Below are positions 1 to 9,066 of a DNA stretch of 64,000 nt, in pieces. The stretch covers positions 496,018-560,017 of the forward strand of contig NZ_FREV01000002.1 in assembly GCF_900143545.1 (NCBI RefSeq), read 5' to 3'. The translations under genes and the position numbers were made by a program. This stretch comes from Loktanella sp. Alg231-35. GTDB taxonomy: Bacteria > Pseudomonadota > Alphaproteobacteria > Rhodobacterales > Rhodobacteraceae. The first letter of the stretch is position 1. Every line of letters starts with the position of its first letter. Below the pieces are notes generated by a model. That model was not told where the DNA came from. It worked only from the letters and a program-made list of their open reading frames with translations, and did not search any database.

Positions 1-233
1 GCAATGGCCGTTTGGGCCTCTTGCAGGGTCCGGGCCTCGTTTGCTGTTGCCACCAAAAACCGCAGTTCGATGTTCACAGCACTTGTCATCAGCCGCGTGA
101 CCCCGTCAAAGTGGCGTTGAATGAACACCACAGAGACCAGCAATTGCAGCAACAACACCGGCAGGATCAGGATCAGCGCGGCACGCGCGTAAATCCCGCG
201 CGGCATGTAGTTTTTGAGCCATCGAAAGAACAT
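1..233 (-). CDS. Sensor histidine kinase, N-terminal part (EnvZ-like), cut by window edge
   Basis: The complement of 233..1 reads as the first 77 residues of a membrane sensor kinase. It opens MFFRWLKNYMPRGIYARAAL, followed by a hydrophobic segment rich in Leu, Val and Ile (one membrane helix), then the start of a periplasmic segment with VFIQRHFDGVTR. This opening is typical of the EnvZ-type osmosensor kinases of Rhodobacterales, which would phosphorylate an OmpR-family regulator. The catalytic part lies outside the window, so kinase activity cannot be seen. It is transcribed away from the hydrolase gene at 278, leaving a 44-base divergent gap. The family assignment rests on my memory of homologues. 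Confidence 0.7.
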   Translation of the reverse strand, partial: MFFRWLKNYMPRGIYARAALILILPVLLLQLLVSVVFIQRHFDGVTRLMTSAVNIELRFLVATANEARTLQEAQTAI

Positions 234-277
234 GCCCCCACGCTATCTGCGACCGGACCAAAGGCAAAGCACAGATC

Positions 278-1207
278 ATGAGCAATACGAATGAATTTGC
301 CCCAGTGCCCGGAGAACCTCTGAGCCTTGCCGATGATCTGGTCTTGGTTTTGGCCCCTAATCCATCGCCGATGACCTATCTGGGCACCAACAGCTATCTG
401 GTTGGGCGCGACACGCTGGCGGTAATTGACCCCGGCCCCGCGGACGACATGCACCTTGCAGCATTGTTGAAGGCCATCAATGGGCGGCCCGTCGAACATA
501 TCCTGCTGACCCACAGCCATCTGGATCATTCGCCGCTGGCCCGCCCACTGGCCCGCGCCACAGGCGCGCCGGTTCTTGCTTTTGGTGACAGCAGCGCCGG
601 GCGCAGTGCCGCGATGATGCAACTGGCGCAAGATGGATTGGTCGGTGGTGGTGAAGGGATCGACCCGGATTTCCAACCGGATCAGATAGTTACGGACGGT
701 GCCGTTATCGCAGGAAATTGGGGTACGGTGACAGCGCATCACACCCCCGGCCACATCGGCAATCACCTATGTTTTGCATGGGGTGACGCGATGTTTACAG
801 GGGATCACGTCATGGGGTGGGCCAGTTCATTGGTCTCGCCGCCTGATGGTGACCTAACCGATTTTATGGCGTCCTGTGACAGGCTGGCGGCGATCAAAAG
901 CACGATCTACTACCCCGGCCACGGCGCCCCCATTCAACTGCCCATGGACCGTTTGCAATGGCTGATCACGCATAGAAAAGGACGTGAGGCGCAAATCCTG
1001 CGCGCCCTGTCTCAAGGGCACAGCACCACCACAGCCATCACACAGACCGTCTATGATGATGTGCAACCTGCCCTTTTGCCCGCCGCCGAGCGCAATGTGC
1101 TGGCACATCTCATTGACCTTTATGGGCGCGGTATGATCACCGCACAGCCTGCCCTTTCAGCACAGGCGGAATTCAACATTCGCAAGACCAAAACCCCGCC
1201 TGCATAA
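278..1207 (+). CDS. Metallo-beta-lactamase-fold hydrolase (LACTB2-like)
   Basis: A 309-residue cytoplasmic protein. The zinc-binding signature THSHLDH is at about residues 78-84, followed by TPGHIGNH at 156-163, TGDH at 174-177 and PGHG at 213-216, so the full set of metal ligands of the metallo-beta-lactamase fold is present. The C-terminal third (about 225-300) resembles the small helical domain of LACTB2-type members. The family hydrolyses thioesters, phosphodiesters or lactones; the substrate here cannot be told. No signal peptide is seen, which argues against a secreted beta-lactamase. It stands alone between the divergent kinase gene and tRNA-Asn. Confidence 0.85.
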   Translation: MSNTNEFAPVPGEPLSLADDLVLVLAPNPSPMTYLGTNSYLVGRDTLAVIDPGPADDMHLAALLKAINGRPVEHILLTHSHLDHSPLARPLARATGAPVLAFGDSSAGRSAAMMQLAQDGLVGGGEGIDPDFQPDQIVTDGAVIAGNWGTVTAHHTPGHIGNHLCFAWGDAMFTGDHVMGWASSLVSPPDGDLTDFMASCDRLAAIKSTIYYPGHGAPIQLPMDRLQWLITHRKGREAQILRALSQGHSTTTAITQTVYDDVQPALLPAAERNVLAHLIDLYGRGMITAQPALSAQAEFNIRKTKTPPA

Positions 1208-1274
1208 GTTTCCAAATTTCTGCGCAAAACCCACTAGACGTCCCTGAATCGCATTGCTATAGGAGCCTGAGTGT

Positions 1275-1349
1275 TCCGACGTAGCTCAGCGGTAGAGCAG
1301 TTGACTGTTAATCAATTGGTCGTAGGTTCGATCCCTACCGTCGGAGCCA
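1275..1349 (+). tRNA. tRNA-Asn (anticodon GTT)
   Basis: A 75-base cloverleaf with the CCA end encoded. The acceptor arms TCCGACG and CGTCGGA pair perfectly, followed by discriminator G and CCA. The D-arm contains AGCTCAGC-GGTAGAGC, the anticodon stem is GTTGA/TCAAT, and the loop CTGTTAA places GTT at the anticodon position. The T-arm contains GGTTCGATCC. All invariant positions look normal. Confidence 0.97.
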
Positions 1350-1402
1350 ATTTCCCAATTTAGGCCGAAATTGGCAGTGAAAAGTACCCGCAGCTTTGCG
1401 CG

Positions 1403-2854
1403 CTAAGACAGCCGAATAGCGATGTTCTTGGTTTGGACATAGTTCCACAGCGCCTCGCGTCCTTTTTCGCGCCCATACCCCGATTTGCCAAAGCCGCCAA
1501 AGGGTGTTTCAACCCCGCCTGCGAACCATTCGTTCACAAAAACCTGCCCGGCCCGGATCTGGCGTGCAGATCGTGTGGCACGGTCAAGGTCACGGGTGAA
1601 AACACCGCCGACAAGCCCGTAGGGCGTGCCATTGGCAATCCCGATCGCCTCTGCCTCATCCCGGAACTTGAGGACCGATAGCACAGGCCCGAAAATCTCA
1701 TTGCTGGCGATATCCATATCAGGGGTCACATCTGTCATCACCGTCGGTTCCAGAAACGCGCCCGGCCGATTGAGCTTGCGGCCCCCGGTGGCGATCATTG
1801 CCCCCTCGCGCTGCGCGTTTTCGATGATTCCAACCGCGCGATCGCGTTGCCCGTCAGAGACCATCGCCCCCATGTTGGCCCCAGTCGTATCCCGCTCAAT
1901 CCCCGGCCCGACGGAAAGGGATTTGGCGATCCCTACCGCACGTTCGACCAGTTCATCGTGACGGCTTTCATGTACGATAACCCGCGACATCGCTGAACAG
2001 ACCTGTCCTGCGTTGAAGTAGATACCCCAGCGGATATCCCGCTCAAACGCATCAAGATCCGCATCATCATGCACAATTGCGGCCGATTTGCCGCCCAGTT
2101 CCAGCACACAAGGCACCACATTGCCTGCCGCAGCCTTGGCAATGGCGATCCCTGTGGGCACAGAGCCGGTGAAAACAATTTGGTTCACGTCCGCATGACC
2201 AGCCAAAGTCGCCCCCGCATCATGACCCAGCCCGCACAGGATATTTACGGCACCTGCCGGGAAACCTGCCGCTTCGGCCGCTTTGGCCAGATAGGCATTC
2301 GTCAGCGGTGTCATTTCGGGTGATTTGATCACGCAGGCATTGCCGGTCGTCAAACCCGCAGACAAAGATCGCGCGCTCATCTCAATGGGGTAGTTCCAGG
2401 GGATGATCTGGGCCGAGACGCCAAAAGGTGCGTTCTCGGTAAAGTCGAAATAACCTTTACCCAATGGGATCGAGCGCCCCTCGACCGTGCTTGCCTGATT
2501 GCCGTAGTATTCAAAGTAGAGGGCGGCACCCGCAACTTCGATATGTGCCTCCCACAGGGGTTTACCCTGTTCGCGTGTCAGGGTTTCGGCAATTTCGTCT
2601 TTGTGTTCCAGCAGATAGCGCCCCATGGCCTGCACCATGCGCCCCCGTTCAATCGGGCGCATGTCCGTCAGAACACCTGACATATGGACACGCCGTGCTG
2701 CTTGCACCGCGCGGTCCACATCGGCGGCATCCGCCAGCGCATGTTCGGCCAATTTTTCACCCGTCGCTGGGTCGGTCACATCAATGCGACCTGCCCCGCC
2801 ATCGACCCAGACACCATCAATATAGTTCTGCCAATATGGTTTGATCTGCGCCAT
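1403..2854 (-). CDS. NAD(P)-dependent aldehyde dehydrogenase
   Basis: A 483-residue aldehyde dehydrogenase. Visible active-site elements are the PWN motif (Asn154), cofactor Lys177 in CVIKSPE, the FTGS turn near 228-231, the general base in LELGGK (Glu252) and the nucleophile in GQVCS (Cys286). Length and motifs fit the betaine-aldehyde and semialdehyde dehydrogenase group. It would oxidise an aldehyde to an acid in the cytoplasm. It is transcribed from the same strand as the ammonia-lyase-like gene upstream, with about 110 bases between them, so it probably serves the same catabolic block. The substrate is not deducible from the sequence. Confidence 0.9.
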   Translation of the reverse strand: MAQIKPYWQNYIDGVWVDGGAGRIDVTDPATGEKLAEHALADAADVDRAVQAARRVHMSGVLTDMRPIERGRMVQAMGRYLLEHKDEIAETLTREQGKPLWEAHIEVAGAALYFEYYGNQASTVEGRSIPLGKGYFDFTENAPFGVSAQIIPWNYPIEMSARSLSAGLTTGNACVIKSPEMTPLTNAYLAKAAEAAGFPAGAVNILCGLGHDAGATLAGHADVNQIVFTGSVPTGIAIAKAAAGNVVPCVLELGGKSAAIVHDDADLDAFERDIRWGIYFNAGQVCSAMSRVIVHESRHDELVERAVGIAKSLSVGPGIERDTTGANMGAMVSDGQRDRAVGIIENAQREGAMIATGGRKLNRPGAFLEPTVMTDVTPDMDIASNEIFGPVLSVLKFRDEAEAIGIANGTPYGLVGGVFTRDLDRATRSARQIRAGQVFVNEWFAGGVETPFGGFGKSGYGREKGREALWNYVQTKNIAIRLS

Positions 2855-2964
2855 GTGCTGCCCCTTTTGAAGCCTGTCTGGTGGTTGTCATCCGCAACCT
2901 AAGCTGCCGCATCGGCATCTAGCCGTCGGACAGCGACATTTGACAAGCCAATTAGCCGGGCCGA

Positions 2965-4014
2965 CTAGGCGGGCCGCTCGGAAATCACAACCAACGGGCG
3001 GAAGGATGCGTCTTGCAGCAGCTTGGCATCCGCCTGCATGAGCGCACCAAAGCCCGCAGCCCCTGACGGGGTTGTGGGAATACCCAAGGATGTCACCTGT
3101 TCTGATGCACCAATGCCTTCGGCCTCGGTCAGCGTGGCATAGCGTACGTCGCAGCGTTCAAGAACGCTCCAGGCCACGATGGAAGGGTCCTTGCAATCCA
3201 GACGACCCATAATCGATTCCGGACCTTCACCGCGGCTGGGCTTGCCTGCCAGATGGCTGGCCTGCAGACAGGCCGCTGATACAGGTTCGACCACAATCAA
3301 TTCGGGTTGTTCGGTCCAGTTCAGGCGGATCATATGCGCCATTGCCGCGGCCAAGCCGCCGACACCGGCCTGCAAATAGACATGGGTGGGCCATTGACCT
3401 GATGCTTCAAATGTCTCGCGCAGCTCTTCTGGGATCACGCAATAGCCTTCCATGACCCATTTGGGATAGACCGTGTAGCCCGGCCATGTGCCATCTGCGA
3501 GCAGGATATCACCCGCCTGATCGGCATCCTTAGTCGCGGCGGCGACACTATCTTCATAGATCGCACCAGAGCGCACAACGCTTGCACCAATCGCACGCAA
3601 ACGATCGGCAAAACTCTCTGGCACCGTATCAGCCAGATGGATCCGTGCCTTGGCACCTGCGGCACGGGCGCCAGCGGCTACGCCAATCCCGTGATTGCCG
3701 GCGCTGGCACAGACAAAGGTTTGGGCCGCAATAAACGCCTGCGCCTGGGGTGAAATCTGCGCCTCTGGCAAGAGCGCTTCGCCGGTTTGAGCCTGCCATT
3801 TCGCATCAAGAATGCGCGCCACGGCGTAAGGTGCCCCCAGCGCCTTGAACGCGCCCAACCCCAAACGGTTGGTTTCATCCTTGGCCAGCACGGCACAACC
3901 GCCGAGGCCTTTCAACGTCGTCACAGGTGTTGGTTGATAATCATCACGGGCCTGAAAGAACGCACGCGCGGCGGCAAAATCGGGGGCGAAGCTGAAGTCA
4001 TCTGTCATATCCAT
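2965..4014 (-). CDS. PLP-dependent diaminopropionate ammonia-lyase-like enzyme
   Basis: A fold-type II PLP enzyme of about 349 residues. The PLP lysine sits in GLGAFKALGA near the N-terminus, a substrate loop ASAGNHG follows in the middle, and the segment YPKWVMEGY resembles the conserved block of diaminopropionate ammonia-lyases (YgeX family). Such enzymes remove ammonia from 2,3-diaminopropionate or hydroxy-amino acids to give 2-oxo acids. The frame stays open to 4203, but that extension would run into the divergent regulator gene. The ATG codons at 4026, 4014 and 4008 are the realistic starts, and none has a strong ribosome site. It lies divergent from an Lrp/AsnC gene, the usual regulator arrangement. 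Confidence 0.8.
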   Translation of the reverse strand: MDMTDDFSFAPDFAAARAFFQARDDYQPTPVTTLKGLGGCAVLAKDETNRLGLGAFKALGAPYAVARILDAKWQAQTGEALLPEAQISPQAQAFIAAQTFVCASAGNHGIGVAAGARAAGAKARIHLADTVPESFADRLRAIGASVVRSGAIYEDSVAAATKDADQAGDILLADGTWPGYTVYPKWVMEGYCVIPEELRETFEASGQWPTHVYLQAGVGGLAAAMAHMIRLNWTEQPELIVVEPVSAACLQASHLAGKPSRGEGPESIMGRLDCKDPSIVAWSVLERCDVRYATLTEAEGIGASEQVTSLGIPTTPSGAAGFGALMQADAKLLQDASFRPLVVISERPA

Positions 4015-4116
4015 AAGGCAGAACATTATAGGCCGTCGCTGAAATTTAATTGCAGCGTTTGCGCGTTTCGCGATAATCTTTTGCATCACCTCGCAATGAC
4101 AAACCCGGAAACAGCC

Positions 4117-4581
4117 ATGACAACACAACTTGATGACACTGACCTGACGATTCTGCGCACGTTGCAAGAGGACTGCAAAATCGGGCTTGAGCAGCTGGCC
4201 CATGAATGCGCCCTATCGGTGCCTTCGGTTCAGCGGCGGCTAAAGCGGCTGCGCCAATCCAAGTTGATTGAAAAGGAAATTGCGGTCCTTGATCCAACCA
4301 AGTTCGATTACAAGATGACCTTTATTGTTTTGGTCGAACTGGACCGCGAAACGCTGCAACAGTTGGACCTGTTCCGCAAACGCGCCAAGGCCGAACCCCA
4401 GGTGCAACAGTGTTACTATGTGACCGGAGACGCGGATTTCATTCTGGTATGCTGTGCCAAGGACATGCAAGATTTTGAAGAACTGACGCATCGGTTGTTC
4501 TTTGAGAATTCCAATGTGCGCCGGTTTCGGACCTCTGTGACGATGGATCGAACAAAGGTCAGCCTTGGTTTGCCGATTTGA
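4117..4581 (+). CDS. Lrp/AsnC-family transcriptional regulator
   Basis: A 154-residue regulator. The N-terminal winged helix-turn-helix covers about residues 8-60, with DxTDLTILRTLQ-like and SVPSVQRRLKRL segments. The C-terminal ligand-sensing (RAM) domain covers about 70-150, with the YYVTGDADFIL block that is diagnostic of the family. A second in-frame ATG at 4096 would add seven residues. The gene is divergent from the ammonia-lyase-like gene and upstream of the amidohydrolase operon, so it probably senses an amino acid and controls both sides. The open frame extends upstream to 3787, but that part overlaps the neighbouring enzyme and is not credible. Confidence 0.9.
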   Translation: MTTQLDDTDLTILRTLQEDCKIGLEQLAHECALSVPSVQRRLKRLRQSKLIEKEIAVLDPTKFDYKMTFIVLVELDRETLQQLDLFRKRAKAEPQVQQCYYVTGDADFILVCCAKDMQDFEELTHRLFFENSNVRRFRTSVTMDRTKVSLGLPI

Positions 4582-4710
4582 GTGCCATGATGGAAACTTG
4601 CACCACAGGCCCAAGTTGCGAGAAAATTTATGCACAATCGGGACAGAGACGATGTTTTGCGGCGCTTTGGCCACGATAGCATCGCCTGAATGAAGCAAAC
4701 GGGATGGGCA

Positions 4711-5862
4711 ATGCAGGATTTTGACAGCAGAATGGCAGCACTACGCCATGACCTGCACAAGCATCCCGAGCTTGGTTTTGACCTATCCCGCACCAAAAGC
4801 ATTATCGCCGCCCGCCTGCGCGATCTTGGGCTGGAGGTCAATGAAGGCGTCGGGGTTGTTGGTGTGCTGCGCGCTGGTGATGGAAACCGGGCGATTGGCC
4901 TGCGCGCCGATATGGACGCCCTGCCAATCACCGAAACCTCTGTGCATGATCACGCATCGCAAACCTCCGGTGTGATGCATGCCTGCGGTCACGATGGGCA
5001 TACCGCAATGCTGCTTGGCGCCGCAGAGCGGTTGGCCAGTGATCCGTCGTTTCAGGGCACGGTCGTGTTCATTTTTCAGCCGAACGAGGAACACGGGCTG
5101 GGTGCCCGCGCGATGATCGATGAGGGGGTTCTGACCCAGTTCCCGCTTGATGAAATCTACGCCATCCACAACCTGCCCGGTGCGCCCTTGGGCGAGGTTT
5201 CGACCCGCGCCGGGATCATCTGCAACAGTGAAACGCTGTTCGAGATTGCTGTGCAGGGGCAAGGTGGCCATGCTTCGATGCCGCAAACCGGTGTGGATGC
5301 GATTACCGTGGGGGCAGAGATTGTATCGGCGCTGCAAACCATCGTCGCGCGCAAACTGCCGCCAGCCTCTGGTGCGGTAGTGTCAGTGACAGAATTCACG
5401 GCGGACGGTCAGCGAAACGTGCTGCCCGGCAATGCGGTTCTTAAGGGTGATTTTCGTGCGCGTTCCCCGCAAGACCGCGCCGAGATCGAACGCTTTATGC
5501 GCCAGATCGCCACCGGGATAGGTGCGGCGCATGGCGTGAGTGTCACGGTGTCATTCGACACACAGTTTGTTGAGACGATCAATGCGGCAGGTCCAGCCGA
5601 TGCTGTCTATCGCGCCGCCGAGGCCGCCAATTGCCCATTGATCCAAGACAGCGCACCGATGAGCTTTTCCGAGGATTTTGCGCAATTCGCAGCCGAGGTT
5701 CCGGGCTGTTTCTTGCTGCTAGGCAATGGTGCGGATGGCGCGCATGGCCAGCCGCTTCATGCCTCGGACTATGATTTCAACGACGCGTTATTGCCGATTG
5801 GCAGCGCGTTTTGGGTGGCACTCGTCAAGGATCGCCTGCCGCAACACGGAGGTGCTGCATGA
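4711..5862 (+). CDS. M20-family amidohydrolase (hippurate hydrolase / N-acyl amino acid deacylase type)
   Basis: A metal-dependent amidohydrolase of about 383 residues. Visible family motifs are GLRADMDALP, MHACGHDGHTAM, FQPNEEHGLGA and GGHASMPQTG, which supply the two-metal site, the catalytic Glu and the dimerisation-domain His. It would deacylate an N-acyl or amide-linked amino acid in the cytoplasm. An alternative ATG at 4690 adds seven residues; I prefer 4711 because a purine-rich GGGATGGG precedes it. Its stop overlaps the start of the M24 gene (ATGA), so the two are translationally coupled. M20 plus M24 plus an Asp/Glu-racemase protein recalls the eutE/eutD/eutA genes of ectoine use, but other eut genes are missing. 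Confidence 0.87.
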   Translation: MQDFDSRMAALRHDLHKHPELGFDLSRTKSIIAARLRDLGLEVNEGVGVVGVLRAGDGNRAIGLRADMDALPITETSVHDHASQTSGVMHACGHDGHTAMLLGAAERLASDPSFQGTVVFIFQPNEEHGLGARAMIDEGVLTQFPLDEIYAIHNLPGAPLGEVSTRAGIICNSETLFEIAVQGQGGHASMPQTGVDAITVGAEIVSALQTIVARKLPPASGAVVSVTEFTADGQRNVLPGNAVLKGDFRARSPQDRAEIERFMRQIATGIGAAHGVSVTVSFDTQFVETINAAGPADAVYRAAEAANCPLIQDSAPMSFSEDFAQFAAEVPGCFLLLGNGADGAHGQPLHASDYDFNDALLPIGSAFWVALVKDRLPQHGGAA

Positions 5863-7025
5863 CCAACGCACCCGCACGCGGCTTTACGACCGCGGAATTT
5901 GCAGCGCGCACCGCCAAGGCACAGGCCGCCATGGGCACGTCGGGGTTGGCCGGTCTGTTGCTGATGACCGAGGCAGAGGTGCGCTACTTTACTGGATTTC
6001 ATACCCTGTTCTGGCAAAGCCCCACGCGACCGTGGTTCGTGTTCCTGCCCGCGAGCGGCAAGCCGATTGCGATTATCCCCGAAATCGGCGCCGATCTGAT
6101 GCGCCGGACATGGCTGGATGACATTCGCACCTGGGCGGCCCCTGCCCCGCAGGATGATGGGATCAGCCTGTTGACTGATCTGCTCTTGCCTTTCGCTGCC
6201 GCCGGGGCTGCCATTGGGCTGATGAAGGGCCATGAAACCCATCTGCGGATGCCGCTGGGCGATTTTGAGCGGTTGTCAGGGAACCTCAACGGACTGCGCT
6301 GGGAGGATGCAACGGATATTGTGCGCGGGTTGCGCATGGTGAAGTCCGAGGCCGAGATTGCAAAGCTTTGGCATATCTGTGCGATTGGTTCTGCGACCTT
6401 CGGCGCGGTGCCAGACTTTGCCAAGGTTGGCACCCCGCTCGACGACGTGTTCCGGGCCTTTCGTGGCGAAGCGCTGGCACAGGGGGCCGATGATGTGCCC
6501 TATCTTGTCGGCGGCGCAGATCAGGGTGGGTATAGTGACGTGATCTCGCCCCCGTCGTCGCGACCGCTGAAAAGCGGCGACATCCTGATGCTGGACACAG
6601 GTGCCACTTGGGACGGTTATTTCTGCGATTTTGATCGCAACTGGGCGCTTGGCTCAGCGGATGACACATCGCGGCAGGTCTACGAGGTTCTGTGGGAGGC
6701 CACAGAGGCCGGTATCGCGGCCGCCAAGCCCGGTGCGACCTGTCGCGACCTTTTCCATGCGATGCAAAGCGTTATTGCCCGTTTTGATGATACAGGCGGC
6801 GATGTTGGACGGCTGGGGCATGGGTTGGGCATGCAATTGACCGAATGGCCCTCGCATGCGGCATGGGACGACACGATCATTGCCGAAAACATGGTCCTGA
6901 CGATTGAGCCGTCATTGTCTTATGATCGAGGGCAGATCATGGTGCATGAGGAAAACATCGTTGTGCGACCGACAGGGGCAGAACTGCTGACCACCCGCGC
7001 CGCACCAGAGCTGCCAGTGATCTAG
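5859..7025 (+). CDS. M24-family metallopeptidase (Xaa-Pro peptidase type)
   Basis: A 388-residue pita-bread-fold protein. The C-terminal domain carries all five expected metal ligands: Asp in LMLDTGATWDG, Asp in CDFDRNW, His in GRLGHGLGM, Glu in LTIEPSL and Glu in MVHEENI. It is therefore a true metallo-hydrolase, unlike the creatinase at 13098. The start overlaps the stop of the M20 gene by four bases. Possible activities are hydrolysis of an Xaa-Pro-like or cyclic-amide substrate such as ectoine (DoeA/EutD). The sequence looks more peptidase-like than DoeA to me, so I leave the substrate open. Confidence 0.87.
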   Translation: MTNAPARGFTTAEFAARTAKAQAAMGTSGLAGLLLMTEAEVRYFTGFHTLFWQSPTRPWFVFLPASGKPIAIIPEIGADLMRRTWLDDIRTWAAPAPQDDGISLLTDLLLPFAAAGAAIGLMKGHETHLRMPLGDFERLSGNLNGLRWEDATDIVRGLRMVKSEAEIAKLWHICAIGSATFGAVPDFAKVGTPLDDVFRAFRGEALAQGADDVPYLVGGADQGGYSDVISPPSSRPLKSGDILMLDTGATWDGYFCDFDRNWALGSADDTSRQVYEVLWEATEAGIAAAKPGATCRDLFHAMQSVIARFDDTGGDVGRLGHGLGMQLTEWPSHAAWDDTIIAENMVLTIEPSLSYDRGQIMVHEENIVVRPTGAELLTTRAAPELPVI

Positions 7026-7035
7026 GGGGCATGGC

Positions 7036-7812
7036 ATGAAACTTCCATATCAGACAGATAGCGGGATCGGCACGCGGGCCAATTTCGGCGTGATCGTTCT
7101 TGAAACGGATGAAACGCTAGAGTATGAATTCCGCCAGATCTTCAGCGGCGACGGGATCGCACTTTATGTCAGCCGTATCCCGATGGTTGCCGAAGTCCGC
7201 CCTGATACGCTGGCGCAGATGTTGCAGCATATCCCCGGCTCTGCACGGTTGTTGCCGCCTGCGTTGTCATTGGATGCCATCGGATTTGGCTGCACCTCTG
7301 CGGCGACAGTGATCGGACCAGAAAAAGTGGCAACGGCCATCCACACGGTTTGCGGGGATGCCAAAACATCCAATCCGCTTTCTGCGATCATTGCTGCCGG
7401 GCAGGCTCTTGGTGCGCGCAAACTGGGGTTTGTGACACCTTATGTTGCCGAAGTTTCAGCGCAAATGCGCGACAGATTGCAGGATGCCGGGTTTGATATT
7501 GCGGCTTTCGGATCCTTTGAAGAAGGCCGCGATCCGGTGGTCGCGCGCATCACCCCGGCCTCTATTCTGGCGGGCATCGAAGCGGTCGCCGCCGCGGCCC
7601 CCAGCGATGCCATCGTGGTATCCTGCACCAACTTGCGCTGCCTTGACATCATCGCCGAGGCTGAAGCGAGAACCGGCGTGCCCGTGATCACCAGCAATCA
7701 GGCGCTGGCCTGGCACATGTTGCAGCTTGCCGGGATTGAAGTAACCGCGTCCAAGTTTGGCCGGTTGTTTGGGCAGTCAAAAGAACCGAAGCGCTTTGGG
7801 GTTGCGTCATGA
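7036..7812 (+). CDS. Asp/Glu racemase-superfamily protein (maleate isomerase / arylmalonate decarboxylase / EutA type)
   Basis: A 258-residue cytoplasmic protein. Two catalytic-type cysteines are visible, Cys86 in GFGCTSA and Cys197 in SCTNLRC, at the spacing used by maleate cis-trans isomerase and arylmalonate decarboxylase relatives. The N-terminal GVIVLETDETLEYEF block is characteristic of this subgroup. Family reactions are isomerisation or decarboxylation of dicarboxylates; the true reaction is unknown. AGGGGG at 7024-7029 serves as the ribosome site for the ATG at 7036. It follows the M24 gene by ten bases in the same operon, which parallels the eutA gene in ectoine clusters. Confidence 0.85.
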   Translation: MKLPYQTDSGIGTRANFGVIVLETDETLEYEFRQIFSGDGIALYVSRIPMVAEVRPDTLAQMLQHIPGSARLLPPALSLDAIGFGCTSAATVIGPEKVATAIHTVCGDAKTSNPLSAIIAAGQALGARKLGFVTPYVAEVSAQMRDRLQDAGFDIAAFGSFEEGRDPVVARITPASILAGIEAVAAAAPSDAIVVSCTNLRCLDIIAEAEARTGVPVITSNQALAWHMLQLAGIEVTASKFGRLFGQSKEPKRFGVAS

Positions 7813-7881
7813 ACCTCGGGTCGTTTTAGTATGTGGAACGAAATTGCGGCCACGCAGCCGCGCCGTCAAGGAGATGCCGAT

Positions 7882-8982
7882 TTGGCCACCGCCACTGATG
7901 AAAGAGCATTCGTTGAGTTTGAACGTGTGCAAAAAAGTTATGACGGCGAGACGCTTGTTGTAAAAGATCTCAACCTTTCGATGCCCAAGGGCGAGTTTCT
8001 GACAATGCTTGGGCCGTCGGGGTCTGGCAAAACCACCTGCCTGATGATGCTGGCGGGGTTTGAGACGGCAACCCACGGCGATATCCGCCTTGATGGTAAT
8101 CCGATCAACAATATCCCACCGCATAAACGCGGCATTGGCATGGTCTTTCAGAACTACGCATTGTTCCCGCATATGACCGTGGCCGAAAACCTGTCCTTCC
8201 CGTTGGAAGTCCGCAAGATGGGTAAATCGGATCGCGAGGCCAAGGTGAAGCGTGCCCTTGATATGGTGCAGATGGGCGCTTTTGGTGGCAGGCGACCTGC
8301 ACAGCTTTCTGGTGGTCAGCAGCAGCGTATCGCGCTGGCCCGCGCGCTGGTGTTTGAACCGGAGTTGGTGCTGATGGACGAACCTTTGGGTGCGTTGGAC
8401 AAACAACTCCGCGAAACGCTGCAGTTTGAAATTACGCGGCTTGCGCATGATCTGGGCATCACCGTGGTCTATGTGACCCACGACCAAACCGAAGCCCTGA
8501 CGATGAGCGACCGTGTTGCCGTTTTCGAGGCAGGCCGCATTCAACAGCTGGCCCCGCCGGATGAACTTTATGAAGCTCCGATCAACAGTTTTGTTGCGCA
8601 ATTTATTGGCGAAAACAACACGCTAGAAGGCGTTGTTACAGCGATTGAAGGCGAGGCCTGCACGGTCAAACTGGATAGCGGCGATATCATTGATGCCAAA
8701 CCGGTGAATGTCTCAAGCGTTGGTGAGCGGACCAAAGTGTCGATCCGGCCTGAACGTGTAGAGTTCAACCGCGAGCGGCTGCATGCCGATGCGCATACGC
8801 TGAAGGCTGAGGTGCTCGAATTTATCTATATGGGTGATATCTTTCGGACACGCCTACGGGTGGCCGGAACCGATGATTTCATCGTCAAGACACGCAACGC
8901 ACCTGATCAACGCCGCCTGACACCGGGCGAGCAGATCGAAATCGGCTGGTTGCCAGAAGATTGCCGCGCCTTGGACGCCTAA
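7882..8982 (+). CDS. ABC transporter ATPase, PotA type (polyamine/opine/spermidine family)
   Basis: The nucleotide-binding subunit of a polyamine-type importer, about 366 residues. Walker A is GPSGSGKTT, the signature is LSGGQQQRIALARAL, Walker B is LVLMDEP and the switch histidine lies in VTHDQTEA. The C-terminal 120 residues form a TOBE-like regulatory domain. The frame is open from an ATG at 7831, but AAGGAG at 7868-7873 is placed eight bases before an in-frame TTG at 7882 and no such site precedes 7831, so I take the TTG. It heads the transporter genes (ATPase, binding protein, two permeases) and is only about 70 bases after the racemase-like gene. Confidence 0.92.
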   Translation: MATATDERAFVEFERVQKSYDGETLVVKDLNLSMPKGEFLTMLGPSGSGKTTCLMMLAGFETATHGDIRLDGNPINNIPPHKRGIGMVFQNYALFPHMTVAENLSFPLEVRKMGKSDREAKVKRALDMVQMGAFGGRRPAQLSGGQQQRIALARALVFEPELVLMDEPLGALDKQLRETLQFEITRLAHDLGITVVYVTHDQTEALTMSDRVAVFEAGRIQQLAPPDELYEAPINSFVAQFIGENNTLEGVVTAIEGEACTVKLDSGDIIDAKPVNVSSVGERTKVSIRPERVEFNRERLHADAHTLKAEVLEFIYMGDIFRTRLRVAGTDDFIVKTRNAPDQRRLTPGEQIEIGWLPEDCRALDA

Positions 8983-9066
8983 GGCACGATTGCAAAGCGT
9001 TAGCCGCTGCGTTTGGCGGTCAACGCTCTTAGAGAAAATCAGACGCATTCTAACGGGAGAAAAAGA

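Noticed and set aside
1346-1375. GCCAATTT/AAATTGGC stem at the 3' end of tRNA-Asn as a terminator
   Set aside because: Its left arm overlaps the mature CCA end of the tRNA and no T-run follows, so it is more likely chance.
3787-4116. N-terminal extension of the Lrp/AsnC gene
   Set aside because: The extension lies antisense to the ammonia-lyase-like gene and would add about 110 residues not found in the family.
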